Both the position numbers and the translations under genes were made by a program. Shown here one piece after another: positions 7,867-17,409 of a stretch of 64,000 nt of DNA. Each line of letters begins with the position of its first letter. The first letter of the stretch is position 1. The notes under the pieces were generated by a model. It made no database searches, was not told the origin of the DNA, and was given only the letters and a program-made list of their open reading frames with translations. Source of the DNA: Tritonibacter scottomollicae (GTDB lineage: Bacteria; Pseudomonadota; Alphaproteobacteria; Rhodobacterales; Rhodobacteraceae); assembly GCF_003003215.1 (NCBI RefSeq), contig NZ_PVUF01000018.1, positions 1 through 64,000 of the forward strand, written 5' to 3'.

Positions 7867-9273
7867 ATGAGCAAGGAAGCAGTTCTCAAGCTGATCAAGG
7901 ATGAAGAGGCGGAATACGTCGACATCCGTTTCACCGACCCGCGCGGCAAGCTGCAGCACGTCACCCTGATGTCGGACCAGATCGACGAAGACTTCCTCGA
8001 AGAAGGCTTCATGTTCGACGGCTCCTCCATCGCGGGCTGGAAATCCATCGAAGCCTCCGACATGAAGCTGATCCCGGCGACCGAGTCTGCCTATGTGGAT
8101 CCCTTCTACGCGGAAAAGACCATCTGCATTCACTGCTCCGTGGTCGAGCCTGACACCGGCGAAGCCTATGATCGCGACCCGCGCGGCACCGCCGAAAAAG
8201 CCGAAGCCTATCTGAAGTCCTCCGGCATCGGTGATGTGGCCTATATGGGCCCGGAAGCGGAATTCTTCCTGTTTGATGATGTGCGGTTCTCCAACACCAT
8301 CAACAAGGTGTCCTACGAGGTTGACGCGACCGATGCCTCCTGGAACTCCGATGCGGAATTCGAGACCGGCAACATGGGCCACCGTCCCGGCGTCAAGGGC
8401 GGCTACTTCCCGGTGAACCCGATCGACGAAGCGCAGGACCTGCGTTCCGAGATGCTCTCCACCATGAAGCGTCTGGGCATGAAGGTCGACAAGCACCACC
8501 ACGAGGTTGCGTCCTGCCAGCACGAGCTGGGTCTGATCTTCGACAGCCTGACCAAACAGGCCGACGAGCTGCAGAAATACAAATACGTGATCCACAATGT
8601 GGCCCACGCCTACGGCAAATCCGCAACATTCATGCCCAAGCCGATCGCCGGCGACAACGGCACCGGCATGCATGTGAACATGTCGATCTGGAAAGACGGC
8701 AAGCCGCTCTTTGCAGGTGACAAATACGCGGATCTGTCGAGCGAGGCCCTGTGGTTCATCGGCGGCATCCTGAAGCACGCCAAGACCCTCAATGCCTTCA
8801 CCAACCCGTCCACCAACTCCTACAAGCGTCTGATCCCGGGCTTCGAGGCCCCCGTTCTGCGCGCCTACTCTGCCCGCAACCGCTCCGGCTGCGTGCGGAT
8901 CCCGTGGACCGAATCCCCGAAGGCAAAGCGCGTCGAGGCTCGTTTCCCCGATCCGGCAGCAAATCCCTACCTGGCGTTTGCAGCGCTCCTGATGGCCGGC
9001 CTTGACGGCATCAAGAACAAGATCGATCCGGGCGAAGCCATGGACAAGAACCTCTACGACCTGCCCGCAGAGGAACTGGCCGGCATCCCGACCGTCTGTG
9101 GCTCCCTGCGCGAAGCGCTGGAATCGCTGGCATCGGATCACGACTTCCTGCTGCAGGGCGACGTGTTCACCAAAGACCAGATTGAAGGCTACATCGCCCT
9201 CAAGATGGAAGAGGTGGAAACCTACGAACACACGCCGCACCCGGTGGAATACCAGATGTACTACAGCTGCTGA
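7867..9273 (+). CDS. glnA: Glutamine synthetase, type I
   Basis: Makes glutamine from glutamate, ammonia and ATP in the cytoplasm as a dodecamer. The 468-residue length is typical of GSI. Visible signatures are the beta-grasp N-domain with [11 protein letters not shown], the catalytic [11 protein letters not shown], the [10 protein letters not shown] loop, the [10 protein letters not shown] segment and the adenylylation loop [11 protein letters not shown], whose tyrosine is residue 397. That tyrosine makes GlnE-type regulation likely. A GGAGG precedes the ATG. It follows glnB and ends just before a strong terminator. Confidence 0.98.
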   Translation: MSKEAVLKLIKDEEAEYVDIRFTDPRGKLQHVTLMSDQIDEDFLEEGFMFDGSSIAGWKSIEASDMKLIPATESAYVDPFYAEKTICIHCSVVEPDTGEAYDRDPRGTAEKAEAYLKSSGIGDVAYMGPEAEFFLFDDVRFSNTINKVSYEVDATDASWNSDAEFETGNMGHRPGVKGGYFPVNPIDEAQDLRSEMLSTMKRLGMKVDKHHHEVASCQHELGLIFDSLTKQADELQKYKYVIHNVAHAYGKSATFMPKPIAGDNGTGMHVNMSIWKDGKPLFAGDKYADLSSEALWFIGGILKHAKTLNAFTNPSTNSYKRLIPGFEAPVLRAYSARNRSGCVRIPWTESPKAKRVEARFPDPAANPYLAFAALLMAGLDGIKNKIDPGEAMDKNLYDLPAEELAGIPTVCGSLREALESLASDHDFLLQGDVFTKDQIEGYIALKMEEVETYEHTPHPVEYQMYYSC

Positions 9274-9299
9274 TCTCTAGAGATTGGGCTGAATTGGAA

Positions 9300-9326
9300 A
9301 GGGCGCCTCATCTGGGCGCCCTTTTT
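9300..9326 (+). terminator. Rho-independent terminator of glnBA
   Basis: The stem AGGGCGCC pairs with GGCGCCCT around a 7-base loop and is followed by a T-run, 27 bases after the glnA stop. Confidence 0.9.
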
Positions 9327-9389
9327 CTATGCTGTCGGACCGGCATGGGGCGCCCGCAAGACGCGCAACGCAGAGGGGCGCAATCCGGG

Positions 9390-9836
9390 TCAGTCCACGA
9401 ATGGGGTCGATCCATCCCAGCCGGCACTGTTTCCTGCCGTGGTGACCGGCACAGGTCCGGAGCTCACATTTTGGGCAGGCATATTTTGGACAGGCACTGC
9501 ACCCGCAGCCCCCGCTTGTCTGGACGCAAGTTGGTTCTGCAGACTATTCGCAGCTGGCACCGCACCTGCGGCGCAGCGCCCTGAAAAAATCATGTAATCG
9601 GGCGACGAGCGTGATCTCCTGACTTCGAAGTCCACAATCGCGCCATCGCCACATTCAAGATCGGAAATCTCTGTTTCGATTTCCTGAGGTGTCCAGTCGG
9701 AACCTGCGCTGCCACTGAACCGGCCACTCCCATCACTATCGAATTGCAGTTGATTGCTGGCAGGCACCCCGCCGCAGGCCGCAAGCATCACGCAGCATGC
9801 GATCGGTAAAAAGCGTTTAGCCGGTTTTGTAGTCAT
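9390..9836 (-). CDS. Small lipoprotein of unknown function
   Basis: A 148-residue protein with a type II signal peptide: basic start (TTKPAKRF), hydrophobic core and lipobox LAAC, with the lipidated Cys at residue 21. The mature part has a short domain with two cysteines (DLECGDG, SGRCAAG) and a low-complexity Ala/Val/Pro/Asn-rich C-terminus. No known family is recognised. It is probably anchored in the envelope. Convergent with glnA and divergent from the Hsp70-like gene. Confidence 0.75.
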   Translation of the reverse strand: MTTKPAKRFLPIACCVMLAACGGVPASNQLQFDSDGSGRFSGSAGSDWTPQEIETEISDLECGDGAIVDFEVRRSRSSPDYMIFSGRCAAGAVPAANSLQNQLASRQAGAAGAVPVQNMPAQNVSSGPVPVTTAGNSAGWDGSTPFVD

Positions 9837-10002
9837 GACATTTCTCCTGTATGGGTGGCATCTTACGTGCGCACTCCCCTAGAGCAAGAGCTTGAACCCT
9901 CCGATGCAACCGTACTGAATCCAATTCGTTGTTCTCCTCTTGAAGCCCTATGCCGTCTCCCATAGGAAGGCGCGTTCCAGCGCCCGACAGGAGCCCGCAC
10001 AA

Positions 10003-11265
10003 ATGACCTCCCCTGCTATGTCCCCCAACACGCTTGGCATCGACTTTGGCACCTCGAATTCCGCTGCGGGTCTGACAGTGGCAGGTCGGCCCTGGCTGGT
10101 GGAACTGGAACCGGGCGAGACCACTCTGCCCACGGCCGTCTTCTTTGACAGCGAGAGCAAGAAGATGCGCATCGGACGCAGCGCCACCCGCGCGCTGATC
10201 GATGGCGACGAGGGACGGTTCATGCGGGCACTCAAAAGCCTGCTGGGCACGCCGCTCTTGTATGAAAAGCGCCGTCTTGGTGGCCAGATGATGGATTTCA
10301 CCGATGTCATCGCGCATTTCCTGCGCGAGGTGAAAGCCCGCGCGGAAACCGCCACACGGACGGAGTTCACCCATGCGCTCTCAGGTCGGCCGGTCAAGTT
10401 TCACTCCAAGGACGAGGCGCGCAACGCCAAGGCCGAAGAGGACTTGCGGGGCTGCTACAAAAAGGCGGGCTTCGAGGATGTGCAATTCCTCTACGAGCCC
10501 GAAGCCGCGCTGCGCTCTGCCCGACCGCACCCCGGCGTCGGGCTCGTGGTCGATATCGGCGGCGGTACTTCGGACTTTACCTGTTTTGAACAGGATGCCG
10601 CGGGTGGCACCCGCATTCTGGCCAGCCATGGTCTGCGCCTCGGGGGGACCGACTTTGATCGCCAGATCAGTATTGATCATGTGATGCCCCATCTTGGACG
10701 TGGTGCGATGATCCGCAACAGTTTTGGCGGCGGCAGCCTGCCCGCACCCAGCCGGATGTTCAACGATCTTGCCACCTGGCAGATGATCCCCTTTCTCTAT
10801 GGGCCGGACACCCGTCGCGCCGCGCAGGATCTGGCGCGTAACGCCGAAGACCCCACCGGTCTCAACCGGCTTGTTCAGGTGCTTGAGGATGAACTGGGCC
10901 ATGACCTGGCCTTTGCCACCGAGGCGGGCAAAATTCGCGCCAACAGCGCAGATGGCGACGCCGCACAGATTGACCTGCGGATCGTGGAGCGCGGCCTGTC
11001 TGCCGCCCTGCCCCGCAAGGCGCTGGATCAGACGCTGGCGGAGATGGTGCAGAGCATTCAGGCCGAGGCTGCCGAGACCCTGCGGCTTGCCGGGGTCACG
11101 CCGCGCGATGTCACCCGCTGCGTGATGGTTGGCGGCTCTGCGCTGCTGTCATCAGTGCGCGACAGCATGCAAACCCTCTGCCCCAACGCGGAGATAGAGA
11201 CTGACCGCGCGATGACTGCCGTGGCGGACGGCCTGGCGTTGGCTGCGCGGGATGCCGCCTTCTGA
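10003..11265 (+). CDS. Hsp70-like ATPase (YegD type)
   Basis: 420 residues of actin/Hsp70-fold ATPase. Phosphate loop 1 is GIDFGTSNSAAGL, phosphate loop 2 is VVDIGGGTSDFTCF and the adenosine motif is VMVGGSALLSS. There is no C-terminal substrate-binding domain, as in E. coli YegD, so classic chaperone function is doubtful. I start at the ATG at 10003 after AGGAG, rather than at an upstream in-frame codon. The lytic transglycosylase gene follows 86 bases downstream in the same direction. Cellular role unknown. Confidence 0.85.
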   Translation: MTSPAMSPNTLGIDFGTSNSAAGLTVAGRPWLVELEPGETTLPTAVFFDSESKKMRIGRSATRALIDGDEGRFMRALKSLLGTPLLYEKRRLGGQMMDFTDVIAHFLREVKARAETATRTEFTHALSGRPVKFHSKDEARNAKAEEDLRGCYKKAGFEDVQFLYEPEAALRSARPHPGVGLVVDIGGGTSDFTCFEQDAAGGTRILASHGLRLGGTDFDRQISIDHVMPHLGRGAMIRNSFGGGSLPAPSRMFNDLATWQMIPFLYGPDTRRAAQDLARNAEDPTGLNRLVQVLEDELGHDLAFATEAGKIRANSADGDAAQIDLRIVERGLSAALPRKALDQTLAEMVQSIQAEAAETLRLAGVTPRDVTRCVMVGGSALLSSVRDSMQTLCPNAEIETDRAMTAVADGLALAARDAAF

Positions 11266-11351
11266 GGTGGTTTCCCCGTAGAAAAAGCGTGAACCCTCGA
11301 AGCTGCCCGCGTAAGCTGCGCCAAGACATCTGCACAGTCCTGAGGTTTTCC

Positions 11352-12164
11352 ATGCTTGTTTCCCGCCTTGCCGCCCTTGGCCTTGCTGCCACTCTTTCCG
11401 TTGCAATGCCGGTTGCCGGCATGGGCGCGACCTGCGGCAACACGGCAGCCGGGTTTGAGGCCTGGAAGGCCGATTTCGCCCGCACCGCCCAACGCGCCGG
11501 GGTCCGGCAGGCGGGGCTGAACGCGCTGGCGCAGTCGCGATATGCAACCGGAACCATCGCCGCCGACCGCAACCAGAAGAGCTTCAAATACAGTCTTGAG
11601 AAATTCATGCAGGTTCGCGGCGCAACCACGATCGTTGCGCAAGGCAAGAAGCACAAGGCGCGCAACGCCGAGTTTTTTGCCGCGCTGGAGAAGAAATACG
11701 GCGTGCCAGCAGGTCTGCTGATCGCCATCCACGGCATGGAAACCGCATTTGGCAATTACATGGGGAACAGTCAGGTTGTCTCCTCCATCGTGACGCTGAC
11801 CTATGATTGCCGCCGCTCGGAGTTCTTTGAACCCCACGCCATCGGCGCGTTGAAACTGGTGGATCAGGGCGCAATCAGCACGGCGACACAGGGGGCCAAA
11901 CATGGGGAGTTGGGCCACACTCAATTCCTGCCCGGAAACGCGCTGGAATACGGTCAGGACTGGAACCGTGATGGTCGCGTGGATTTCTACGACATGGGTG
12001 ACGCGCTGGCCTCCACCGCTTACTTCCTGCGCAAGAAAGGCTGGAAACCCGGCCGCGGCTATCAGCCGGGCGAGCGCAACTATCGTGTTCTGAAGCAATG
12101 GAACGCTGCGACTGTCTACCAGCAATCTCTGGCGATCATGGGCCGTCAAATCGACGGCACCTGA
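11352..12164 (+). CDS. Lytic murein transglycosylase, MltB/SLT_2 family
   Basis: A 270-residue periplasmic enzyme that cleaves the MurNAc-GlcNAc bond of peptidoglycan to give 1,6-anhydro-MurNAc ends. A signal peptide covers residues 1-25. The catalytic Glu is residue 130 in IHGMETAFGNYMG, and the later family motifs GELGHTQFLPGNALEYG and DFYDMGDALASTAYFL are present. There is no lipobox, so it is probably soluble in the periplasm. Unlike many family members it has no C-terminal peptidoglycan-binding domain. Confidence 0.9.
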   Translation: MLVSRLAALGLAATLSVAMPVAGMGATCGNTAAGFEAWKADFARTAQRAGVRQAGLNALAQSRYATGTIAADRNQKSFKYSLEKFMQVRGATTIVAQGKKHKARNAEFFAALEKKYGVPAGLLIAIHGMETAFGNYMGNSQVVSSIVTLTYDCRRSEFFEPHAIGALKLVDQGAISTATQGAKHGELGHTQFLPGNALEYGQDWNRDGRVDFYDMGDALASTAYFLRKKGWKPGRGYQPGERNYRVLKQWNAATVYQQSLAIMGRQIDGT

Positions 12165-12260
12165 AGCACCAGCGCGATAACACCGGCGCGTTAAGAACAA
12201 TCAACAGGTCGGTCGCAAGATTGTAATGGCTTGGGCATCAATGTGGCTGTGACCGGTCCA

Positions 12261-12298
12261 GTTTTTGCCGCATTCCGGCGACATCCCGTGGCAAAAAC
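12261..12298. promoter_or_regulatory. Inverted repeat in a 274-bp intergenic region
   Basis: Perfect 9-bp arms GTTTTTGCC (12261-12269) and GGCAAAAAC (12290-12298) are separated by 20 bases and lie about 140 bases before the next gene. It may be an operator, or an attenuating or terminating hairpin for the upstream gene. No clean T-run follows. Confidence 0.3.
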
Positions 12299-12438
12299 CC
12301 GCGCAACAGCTTGCATTTAAATCAAATTCTTTAGAATGGCGCCGTTTCTCTCCTCGCCTGCATGTCGCGGGGAAAATCTGTGTAATCCGCCCAATTTTCC
12401 GCGTTTTCAGATCCTACACTTGTCGGAGAAGACAACCG

Positions 12439-13431
12439 ATGGAGGATTTCACGGTGCTGGATCAAACAACACAGAATATGTCGGCTTCGAACTATCGGGG
12501 CAAATTGGGGTTTGCAGAGCGTGATGACGCCGCCCTGTCCAAAGCCTCGGTTCTGGTGGTTCAGACGTTGGAAGAATTTGGGCATGAGGTGGATCGCTTT
12601 CACGCCAAACGCGCCCACCGGGTCAATTTGGATTGCGATCACTACATCGTCTCCTTGCGCCACCGCCGCAGCCCAGCCCCGATGCGCCAAAGTGACGGCG
12701 CGCCCTGCCGCAGCCATCTCGACATCACCTTCACACCACGGTTCCCAGAGCAAACCGATCAGGAACTGACCGAAATGTTGCTCGCACGGTCAATGCAGGC
12801 GCTGCTGACAGAGCTAAACGCCACAACTGTAGAATGGCTGGAGACAGGCGTCATGCTGGATCGGGCGGCGTTCCTGTCCGCGTTCGGCTCATCGTACGCG
12901 GAGGGCCCATCCTCGGTTCGCGATATCGTCGCGCAGGATATTCAAGTTCCCGTTGAAGCGGCGGGCGCCGTGCCCGTTGACGCCGCTGTCCCGAAGCAGG
13001 CTGAACTGGCTGCGACAATCAAGGCTTTCGACAGCTACGCCGCACGGTCCGGTGGCGCGCAGGTGGAGACGATCACGCGGGTCCCCGCAAAGACACCGCG
13101 TTTTGCCTCCGTCGAGGACACCTTTGGCACATTGACGACAGAATGTGATCGCGTCATCGAACGGCGTGCGGGCAAGACACCATCGGAGATCCTCTCCGCG
13201 TATCGCAAGGTCACCGGCGCTGTCTCCCTTGGAGGATGCAATGCAGGCACCATGTCGGCCTGGGTCCTGACCGCCATCATGGCCATGCTGTCTCTGCCGC
13301 TCGGCATCACCGCTGCGGCGGTAAACCTGGCGCGCGGCGGCGACATGCGGTTCAGTGTCCAGATGCTGGGCGTTCTGGCATTGCTTATGTTCCTGCAATC
13401 CTCAGGCCTGGTCTACGCCGCATTGCTCTGA
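12439..13431 (+). CDS. Hypothetical membrane protein with two C-terminal TM segments
   Basis: The 330-residue product is mostly soluble, with two hydrophobic helices at the end (about residues 273-294 and 308-328). No signal peptide or known domain is seen. The middle is Ala/Pro/Val-rich, suggesting a linker between an N-terminal domain (about 15-150) and the membrane-proximal part. The ATG at 12439 follows GGAGAAG. The protein probably faces the cytoplasm with a C-terminal anchor; function unknown. Confidence 0.7.
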   Translation: MEDFTVLDQTTQNMSASNYRGKLGFAERDDAALSKASVLVVQTLEEFGHEVDRFHAKRAHRVNLDCDHYIVSLRHRRSPAPMRQSDGAPCRSHLDITFTPRFPEQTDQELTEMLLARSMQALLTELNATTVEWLETGVMLDRAAFLSAFGSSYAEGPSSVRDIVAQDIQVPVEAAGAVPVDAAVPKQAELAATIKAFDSYAARSGGAQVETITRVPAKTPRFASVEDTFGTLTTECDRVIERRAGKTPSEILSAYRKVTGAVSLGGCNAGTMSAWVLTAIMAMLSLPLGITAAAVNLARGGDMRFSVQMLGVLALLMFLQSSGLVYAALL

Positions 13432-13480
13432 TTTGGGAATGGGTCACAAACATCTCGCAACAAGTTGATTTTATTCAGCT

Positions 13481-14251
13481 CTAAGCCTCAGGACCAGCCT
13501 CTGACGCCCATTGCGCAAGCACATCCGCCCGCGTCAGAACCGTCGTGTGGATCGAGAAGATCACGGCCCGCGTTCGGGGCAACCGATAGATCGACTGCAG
13601 CTCACTGCGCATGTAGTGCTGCGTCTCCGGTGTCGATGTGGCGCGGGGGTCCTCTTCCCGGCGCGGCTGATGCAGGCTCGGATCCGCATACCAGAGCGCA
13701 TTGAACCGCCAGAGCGGCCGCCCCGCCTGCACCCCATCAAACAACCGCTGCACACGTCGGGCGATGCCTTCATCATAGTCCGCGACCGGGGTATGGATCG
13801 CCAGCAAGGGTTTCATGAACTTCTGCGCCAGAGTCCAGCTTGCAGGAAAGCACAGAATGGCCGCGGTCAATACGTGTTCATCGCTCGCCTCGGGCTTCTC
13901 GAGGATGCAGAAATCCTGTTGCGCAATCCGCCCCAACGTCTCCATCGGGACGCTGCGATCAATGGCAACTGTCACACCATCCGGCCGGGTAACGTGGCTG
14001 GCGTTCACTTGCGCGCCATAGCGGACCGCCAGCACCTGATCGAGCAGCTCCTGCGCGGCAGGCTCGGCAGCATCATCCATCGCCAACACCGCATCCCGAT
14101 GATCGCGCAACAACCGCTCCCGCTCGCCGAGCTGCGCCGCAAAACCATCGTCAAAGCGCAGCCAATCCTCGGGCGGCAGTGGCTGGATGCCCGGCAAGGG
14201 CCGTGGCGCCAGCGGATTATAGGGGATGGAGGTCTGGAGAATCTCTGTCAT
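13481..14251 (-). CDS. DUF3445 protein, haem-dependent oxidative N-demethylase family
   Basis: The 256-residue protein opens with PYNPLAPRPLPGIQPLPPED and contains WLRFDDGFAAQL, DFCILEK and the late block YMRSELQSIYRLPRTRAVIF that typify the DUF3445 (HODM alpha-like) family. Characterised relatives oxidatively demethylate dimethylamine-type substrates using haem and a PAS-like fold. The substrate here is not known. It is divergent from dddP, and the sarcosine oxidase operon lies 44 kb away, so a methylated-amine role would suit the lifestyle but is inference. Confidence 0.8.
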   Translation of the reverse strand: MTEILQTSIPYNPLAPRPLPGIQPLPPEDWLRFDDGFAAQLGERERLLRDHRDAVLAMDDAAEPAAQELLDQVLAVRYGAQVNASHVTRPDGVTVAIDRSVPMETLGRIAQQDFCILEKPEASDEHVLTAAILCFPASWTLAQKFMKPLLAIHTPVADYDEGIARRVQRLFDGVQAGRPLWRFNALWYADPSLHQPRREEDPRATSTPETQHYMRSELQSIYRLPRTRAVIFSIHTTVLTRADVLAQWASEAGPEA

Positions 14252-14431
14252 GGACTAGCCATAGCACTCCGGTCGAAAGTCTGCACGACTGTACAGTTTC
14301 CATCTGCAATCTCGTGATATGCGCTGGGATTCACATCAAATCTCGCAAAACGGACATGTTCTGGGTCGCATTTAGCAAGGCCAAGGCGCGCGCTGGACTT
14401 CAGGCTCTGACCATGAGCCAGGGAGGACAAG

Positions 14432-15775
14432 ATGAACGAGCATTTCCGTGACCGCCGAAAGATCGACCCCAGCCGCGGCGCAGCGCTTGGCGACGGCACG
14501 CCGAACGACAATGACCGGATCGAAATCGGCCCGACCCAGCTGGCCTTTGGCGAATGGACTTCGGCGGGGCTGGAGCTGCCCAACCTCGAGGCGATGCGCC
14601 ACTACCGCTGGCAGCGGCTGACGCAAGCCATCGTGGACCGGGGCTACGGCGGTCTGTTGATGTTCGATCCGCTAAACATTCGCTACGCCACCGACAGCAC
14701 AAACATGCAGCTGTGGAACACCCACAACCCGTTCCGGGCGCTGCTCCTGTGCGCCGATGGTTACATGGTGATCTGGGACTACAAAAACTCGCCGTTTCTT
14801 TCGACCTTCAACCCTCTCGTGCGCGAACAGCGCTCGGGCGCGGATCTGTTCTACTTTGACCGCGGCGACAAGGTGGATGTGGCGGCGGATGCGCTGTCGA
14901 ATGAGGTCCGCCAACTGATCGGGGAACACGGCGGCGGCAATATGCGTCTGGCGGTGGACAAGATCATGCTGCACGGGCTGCGCGCGCTGGAGGCACAAGG
15001 CTTCGAGATCATGGAAGGCGAGGAACTCACCGAAAAAGCCCGCGCCATCAAGGGTGTGGACGAGATCCTTGCCATGCGCTGCGCCTCACATGCCTGCGAG
15101 ACCGCGGTCAAGGCGATGGAGGACTTCGCCCGCCTTAACGTCGGCGATGGCAAAACCTCCGAGGATGACATCTGGGCGGTGCTACACGCGGAGAACATCC
15201 GCCGGGGTGGCGAATGGATCGAGACACGGCTGCTGGCCTCCGGTCCGCGCTCCAACCCCTGGTTTCAGGAATGTGGGCCCCGGATCACCCAGCGCAACGA
15301 GATCATTTCTTTCGATACCGATCTGGTGGGCAGCTACGGTATTTGCGTCGATATCTCCCGCAGCTGGTGGATTGGCGATCAAAAGCCACGTCCCGACATG
15401 ATCTATGCCATGCAACACGCCCATGAGCACATCATGACGAATATGGAGATGCTGAAACCCGGAGTGATGATCCCGGAGCTGACGGCGGGGACTCATGTGT
15501 TGGACGCGAAGTATCAGGCGCAGAAATATGGCTGCCTGATGCATGGCGTGGGCCTATGTGACGAGTGGCCTCTGGTGGCCTATCCCGATCATGCGGTCGC
15601 CGGCGCCTTTGACTACCCGCTGGAGCCAGGCATGGTCTTGTGCGTGGAGGCGCTGGTGGGCGAGGTCGGTGGCGACTTTTCCATCAAGCTGGAGGATCAG
15701 GTTCTGATCACCGAGGATGGCTACGAGAACCTGACCACCTACCCGTTTGATCCGGCCTTGATGGGTCAGGCCTAG
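14432..15775 (+). CDS. dddP: DMSP lyase DddP (M24 peptidase fold)
   Basis: Cleaves dimethylsulfoniopropionate to dimethyl sulfide and acrylate. The 447-residue sequence carries the DddP hallmark N-terminus (RKIDPSRGAALGDGTPNDND) rather than a general prolidase one. All metal-site positions known from roseobacter DddP are present: Asp295 and Asp297 in SFDTDLVG, the Asp of CVDISRSWW, His in LMHGVGLCDEW (which also holds the catalytic Asp), Glu in CVEALVGE and Glu in KLEDQVL. A GGGAGG ribosome site precedes the ATG. No other ddd or dmd genes are adjacent, so it stands alone as in many roseobacters. Confidence 0.95.
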   Translation: MNEHFRDRRKIDPSRGAALGDGTPNDNDRIEIGPTQLAFGEWTSAGLELPNLEAMRHYRWQRLTQAIVDRGYGGLLMFDPLNIRYATDSTNMQLWNTHNPFRALLLCADGYMVIWDYKNSPFLSTFNPLVREQRSGADLFYFDRGDKVDVAADALSNEVRQLIGEHGGGNMRLAVDKIMLHGLRALEAQGFEIMEGEELTEKARAIKGVDEILAMRCASHACETAVKAMEDFARLNVGDGKTSEDDIWAVLHAENIRRGGEWIETRLLASGPRSNPWFQECGPRITQRNEIISFDTDLVGSYGICVDISRSWWIGDQKPRPDMIYAMQHAHEHIMTNMEMLKPGVMIPELTAGTHVLDAKYQAQKYGCLMHGVGLCDEWPLVAYPDHAVAGAFDYPLEPGMVLCVEALVGEVGGDFSIKLEDQVLITEDGYENLTTYPFDPALMGQA

Positions 15776-15829
15776 AACGACGGCGCTGACGAGGGGACGG
15801 GGCGGCCTATATCTTGCGTCTTCGGCGGA

Positions 15830-16738
15830 TCAATCCGCCGGGCGTGGCCAAGGCAGGCGCGCCAAAACCCCGTGGTGATCGGAGGCGAGTTTCGGCAACA
15901 CCTCGATCACACCCTCGCCGCCCGGCGCCAGCACATGGTCGATGCCGATGGGGTAATTGACCAGCGGCAAATCAAACGTCGCCGCATAGGGCCCGACCCG
16001 CGCCATGCCGCCAGCCGCGCCGATCTGCGCCACCGCTTCAGACCATCCCACGGCGTTAAAATCTCCGGCGAGGATCACCGGTCCCTCAAGGCTCTCCAGG
16101 CGCTTCACCACCCGCTCTACATGATCGGCCTGCTCGTGCGGCCAAGGCCAGGGCAGATGCAGGGCCGCCACCCAGAACCGCCCTGTCGGCCCCTCCACCT
16201 CCATCGCGGCCAGCCCAAGATCCTCTGCGCAGGCAAGCCTGTCGGTCGCGGTGACCCCACGCGCCAGAACCGCAACGCCTCCGACCTTGCGGAACGGGCA
16301 ATACTGCTGCACCGGATAGTCCGGCCGCAAAGTCTTCAGGATCGGCAGATTGAAACGAGAGATTTCTTCGAGCGTGACAATATCTGCGCGCGCGTCACGA
16401 ATGGCCTGCGTCAGGCTGTCGTTGCCCGCGTTCCGCCAGAGCATGTTTTTCTGATACAGCGTCAAGGGCGGTGGGGTGCCATTTGCCTCGTCTGGCAGAT
16501 GCCCCAGCCAATTGACCATCATCACAACCGTCGCCGCCGCCCCCATCAACGCCGCGCGTGCATCATGGCGCAGGATAAAGGCGCAGATCATCGCAAGGCC
16601 CGCAAAGGGCACACGAAAGACCGACAGGCTATCCCCCAATGGGTGCACCATCCCCAGAAAACTGCCCGCCAAGGCTAGGATGCTGAGGATCAAGAGCGCC
16701 CAAACCACGGCGCGGCACAGGTTCAAAACGCGGCTCAC
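15830..16738 (-). CDS. Endonuclease/exonuclease/phosphatase family protein, membrane-anchored
   Basis: The N-terminus carries about three hydrophobic segments (roughly residues 8-85). An EEP domain follows with TLYQKNMLWRN, VTLEEISRF, VAALHLPWP, ILAGDFNAVGW and the terminal LASDHHGVLA. The Glu, Asp-Asn and Asp-His catalytic positions are all there. The substrate (nucleic acid, phosphoinositide or other phosphoester) is unknown; the active domain is probably extracytoplasmic. I start at the GTG at 16738, which overlaps the Nudix stop as GTGA; an ATG 10 codons upstream is an alternative. Confidence 0.8.
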   Translation of the reverse strand: MSRVLNLCRAVVWALLILSILALAGSFLGMVHPLGDSLSVFRVPFAGLAMICAFILRHDARAALMGAAATVVMMVNWLGHLPDEANGTPPPLTLYQKNMLWRNAGNDSLTQAIRDARADIVTLEEISRFNLPILKTLRPDYPVQQYCPFRKVGGVAVLARGVTATDRLACAEDLGLAAMEVEGPTGRFWVAALHLPWPWPHEQADHVERVVKRLESLEGPVILAGDFNAVGWSEAVAQIGAAGGMARVGPYAATFDLPLVNYPIGIDHVLAPGGEGVIEVLPKLASDHHGVLARLPWPRPAD

Positions 16739-17295
16739 AGTCCCAACCGCTCCCGCCAGAGCGGCCATTTGCGCGCCACAACGGCCACGCTGTCCGGCTC
16801 TGATGCCAACTGATCCAGCGGTAGCCACGCCAGCGCATGGGATTCTTCGCTGGCGACCGGCTCGCCTGCCTCTGCCACAAACAGATAACGCACGTCATAA
16901 TGCAGATGCGCAGGCTCCTTGGTGGAGGCCGGGATGTCATGCACATCGACATCAAAGACCTCCGAAGTCAGCAGTCGGATGCGCGACAGGCCACTTTCCT
17001 CATAGGCTTCCTTCGTGGCGGTGAAGCACGCGTCTTGAATGCCATCACAATGCCCGCCGAGCTGTAGCCAACGGTCGAGCTTTGCATGATGGGTCAGCAA
17101 TACCGACGACAGGTCCGGCGACAGCACAAAAGCCGATGCGGTGACATGACTGGTCAGCGGGTCACGCCCGAACGCCCGCGGCTCTTGGCGGCAGAACATC
17201 ACAAGGCGTGACCACATGTCCGTGTCGCGGGCGTCCAGAGGCGCAAACCGCCCGATGCCGGCAAGCGCGTGGTCTGAATTCTGATGCTCGCCCAT
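16735..17295 (-). CDS. Nudix hydrolase
   Basis: A 186-residue Nudix-fold protein. The Nudix box reads GHCDGIQDACF then TATKEAYEESGL: the REUxEExGU half is intact (KEAYEESGL), but the first conserved Glu of the box is Gln, so the substrate or activity may be atypical. The ATG at 17295 follows AAGGAG. Cytoplasmic; substrate unknown. Overlaps the following EEP-family gene by four bases, so the pair is translationally coupled. Confidence 0.85.
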   Translation of the reverse strand: MGEHQNSDHALAGIGRFAPLDARDTDMWSRLVMFCRQEPRAFGRDPLTSHVTASAFVLSPDLSSVLLTHHAKLDRWLQLGGHCDGIQDACFTATKEAYEESGLSRIRLLTSEVFDVDVHDIPASTKEPAHLHYDVRYLFVAEAGEPVASEESHALAWLPLDQLASEPDSVAVVARKWPLWRERLGL

Positions 17296-17409
17296 GTGAC
17301 GCTCCTTCACCTTCCCGTGACGGTTGTGACAGCCGCCTTGCCGTACCGCGGGCCTCGGCGCACCTTAGAAAGGCCGACACCCCAAAGCCAAGCCCCGAAA
17401 GCACTGCCA

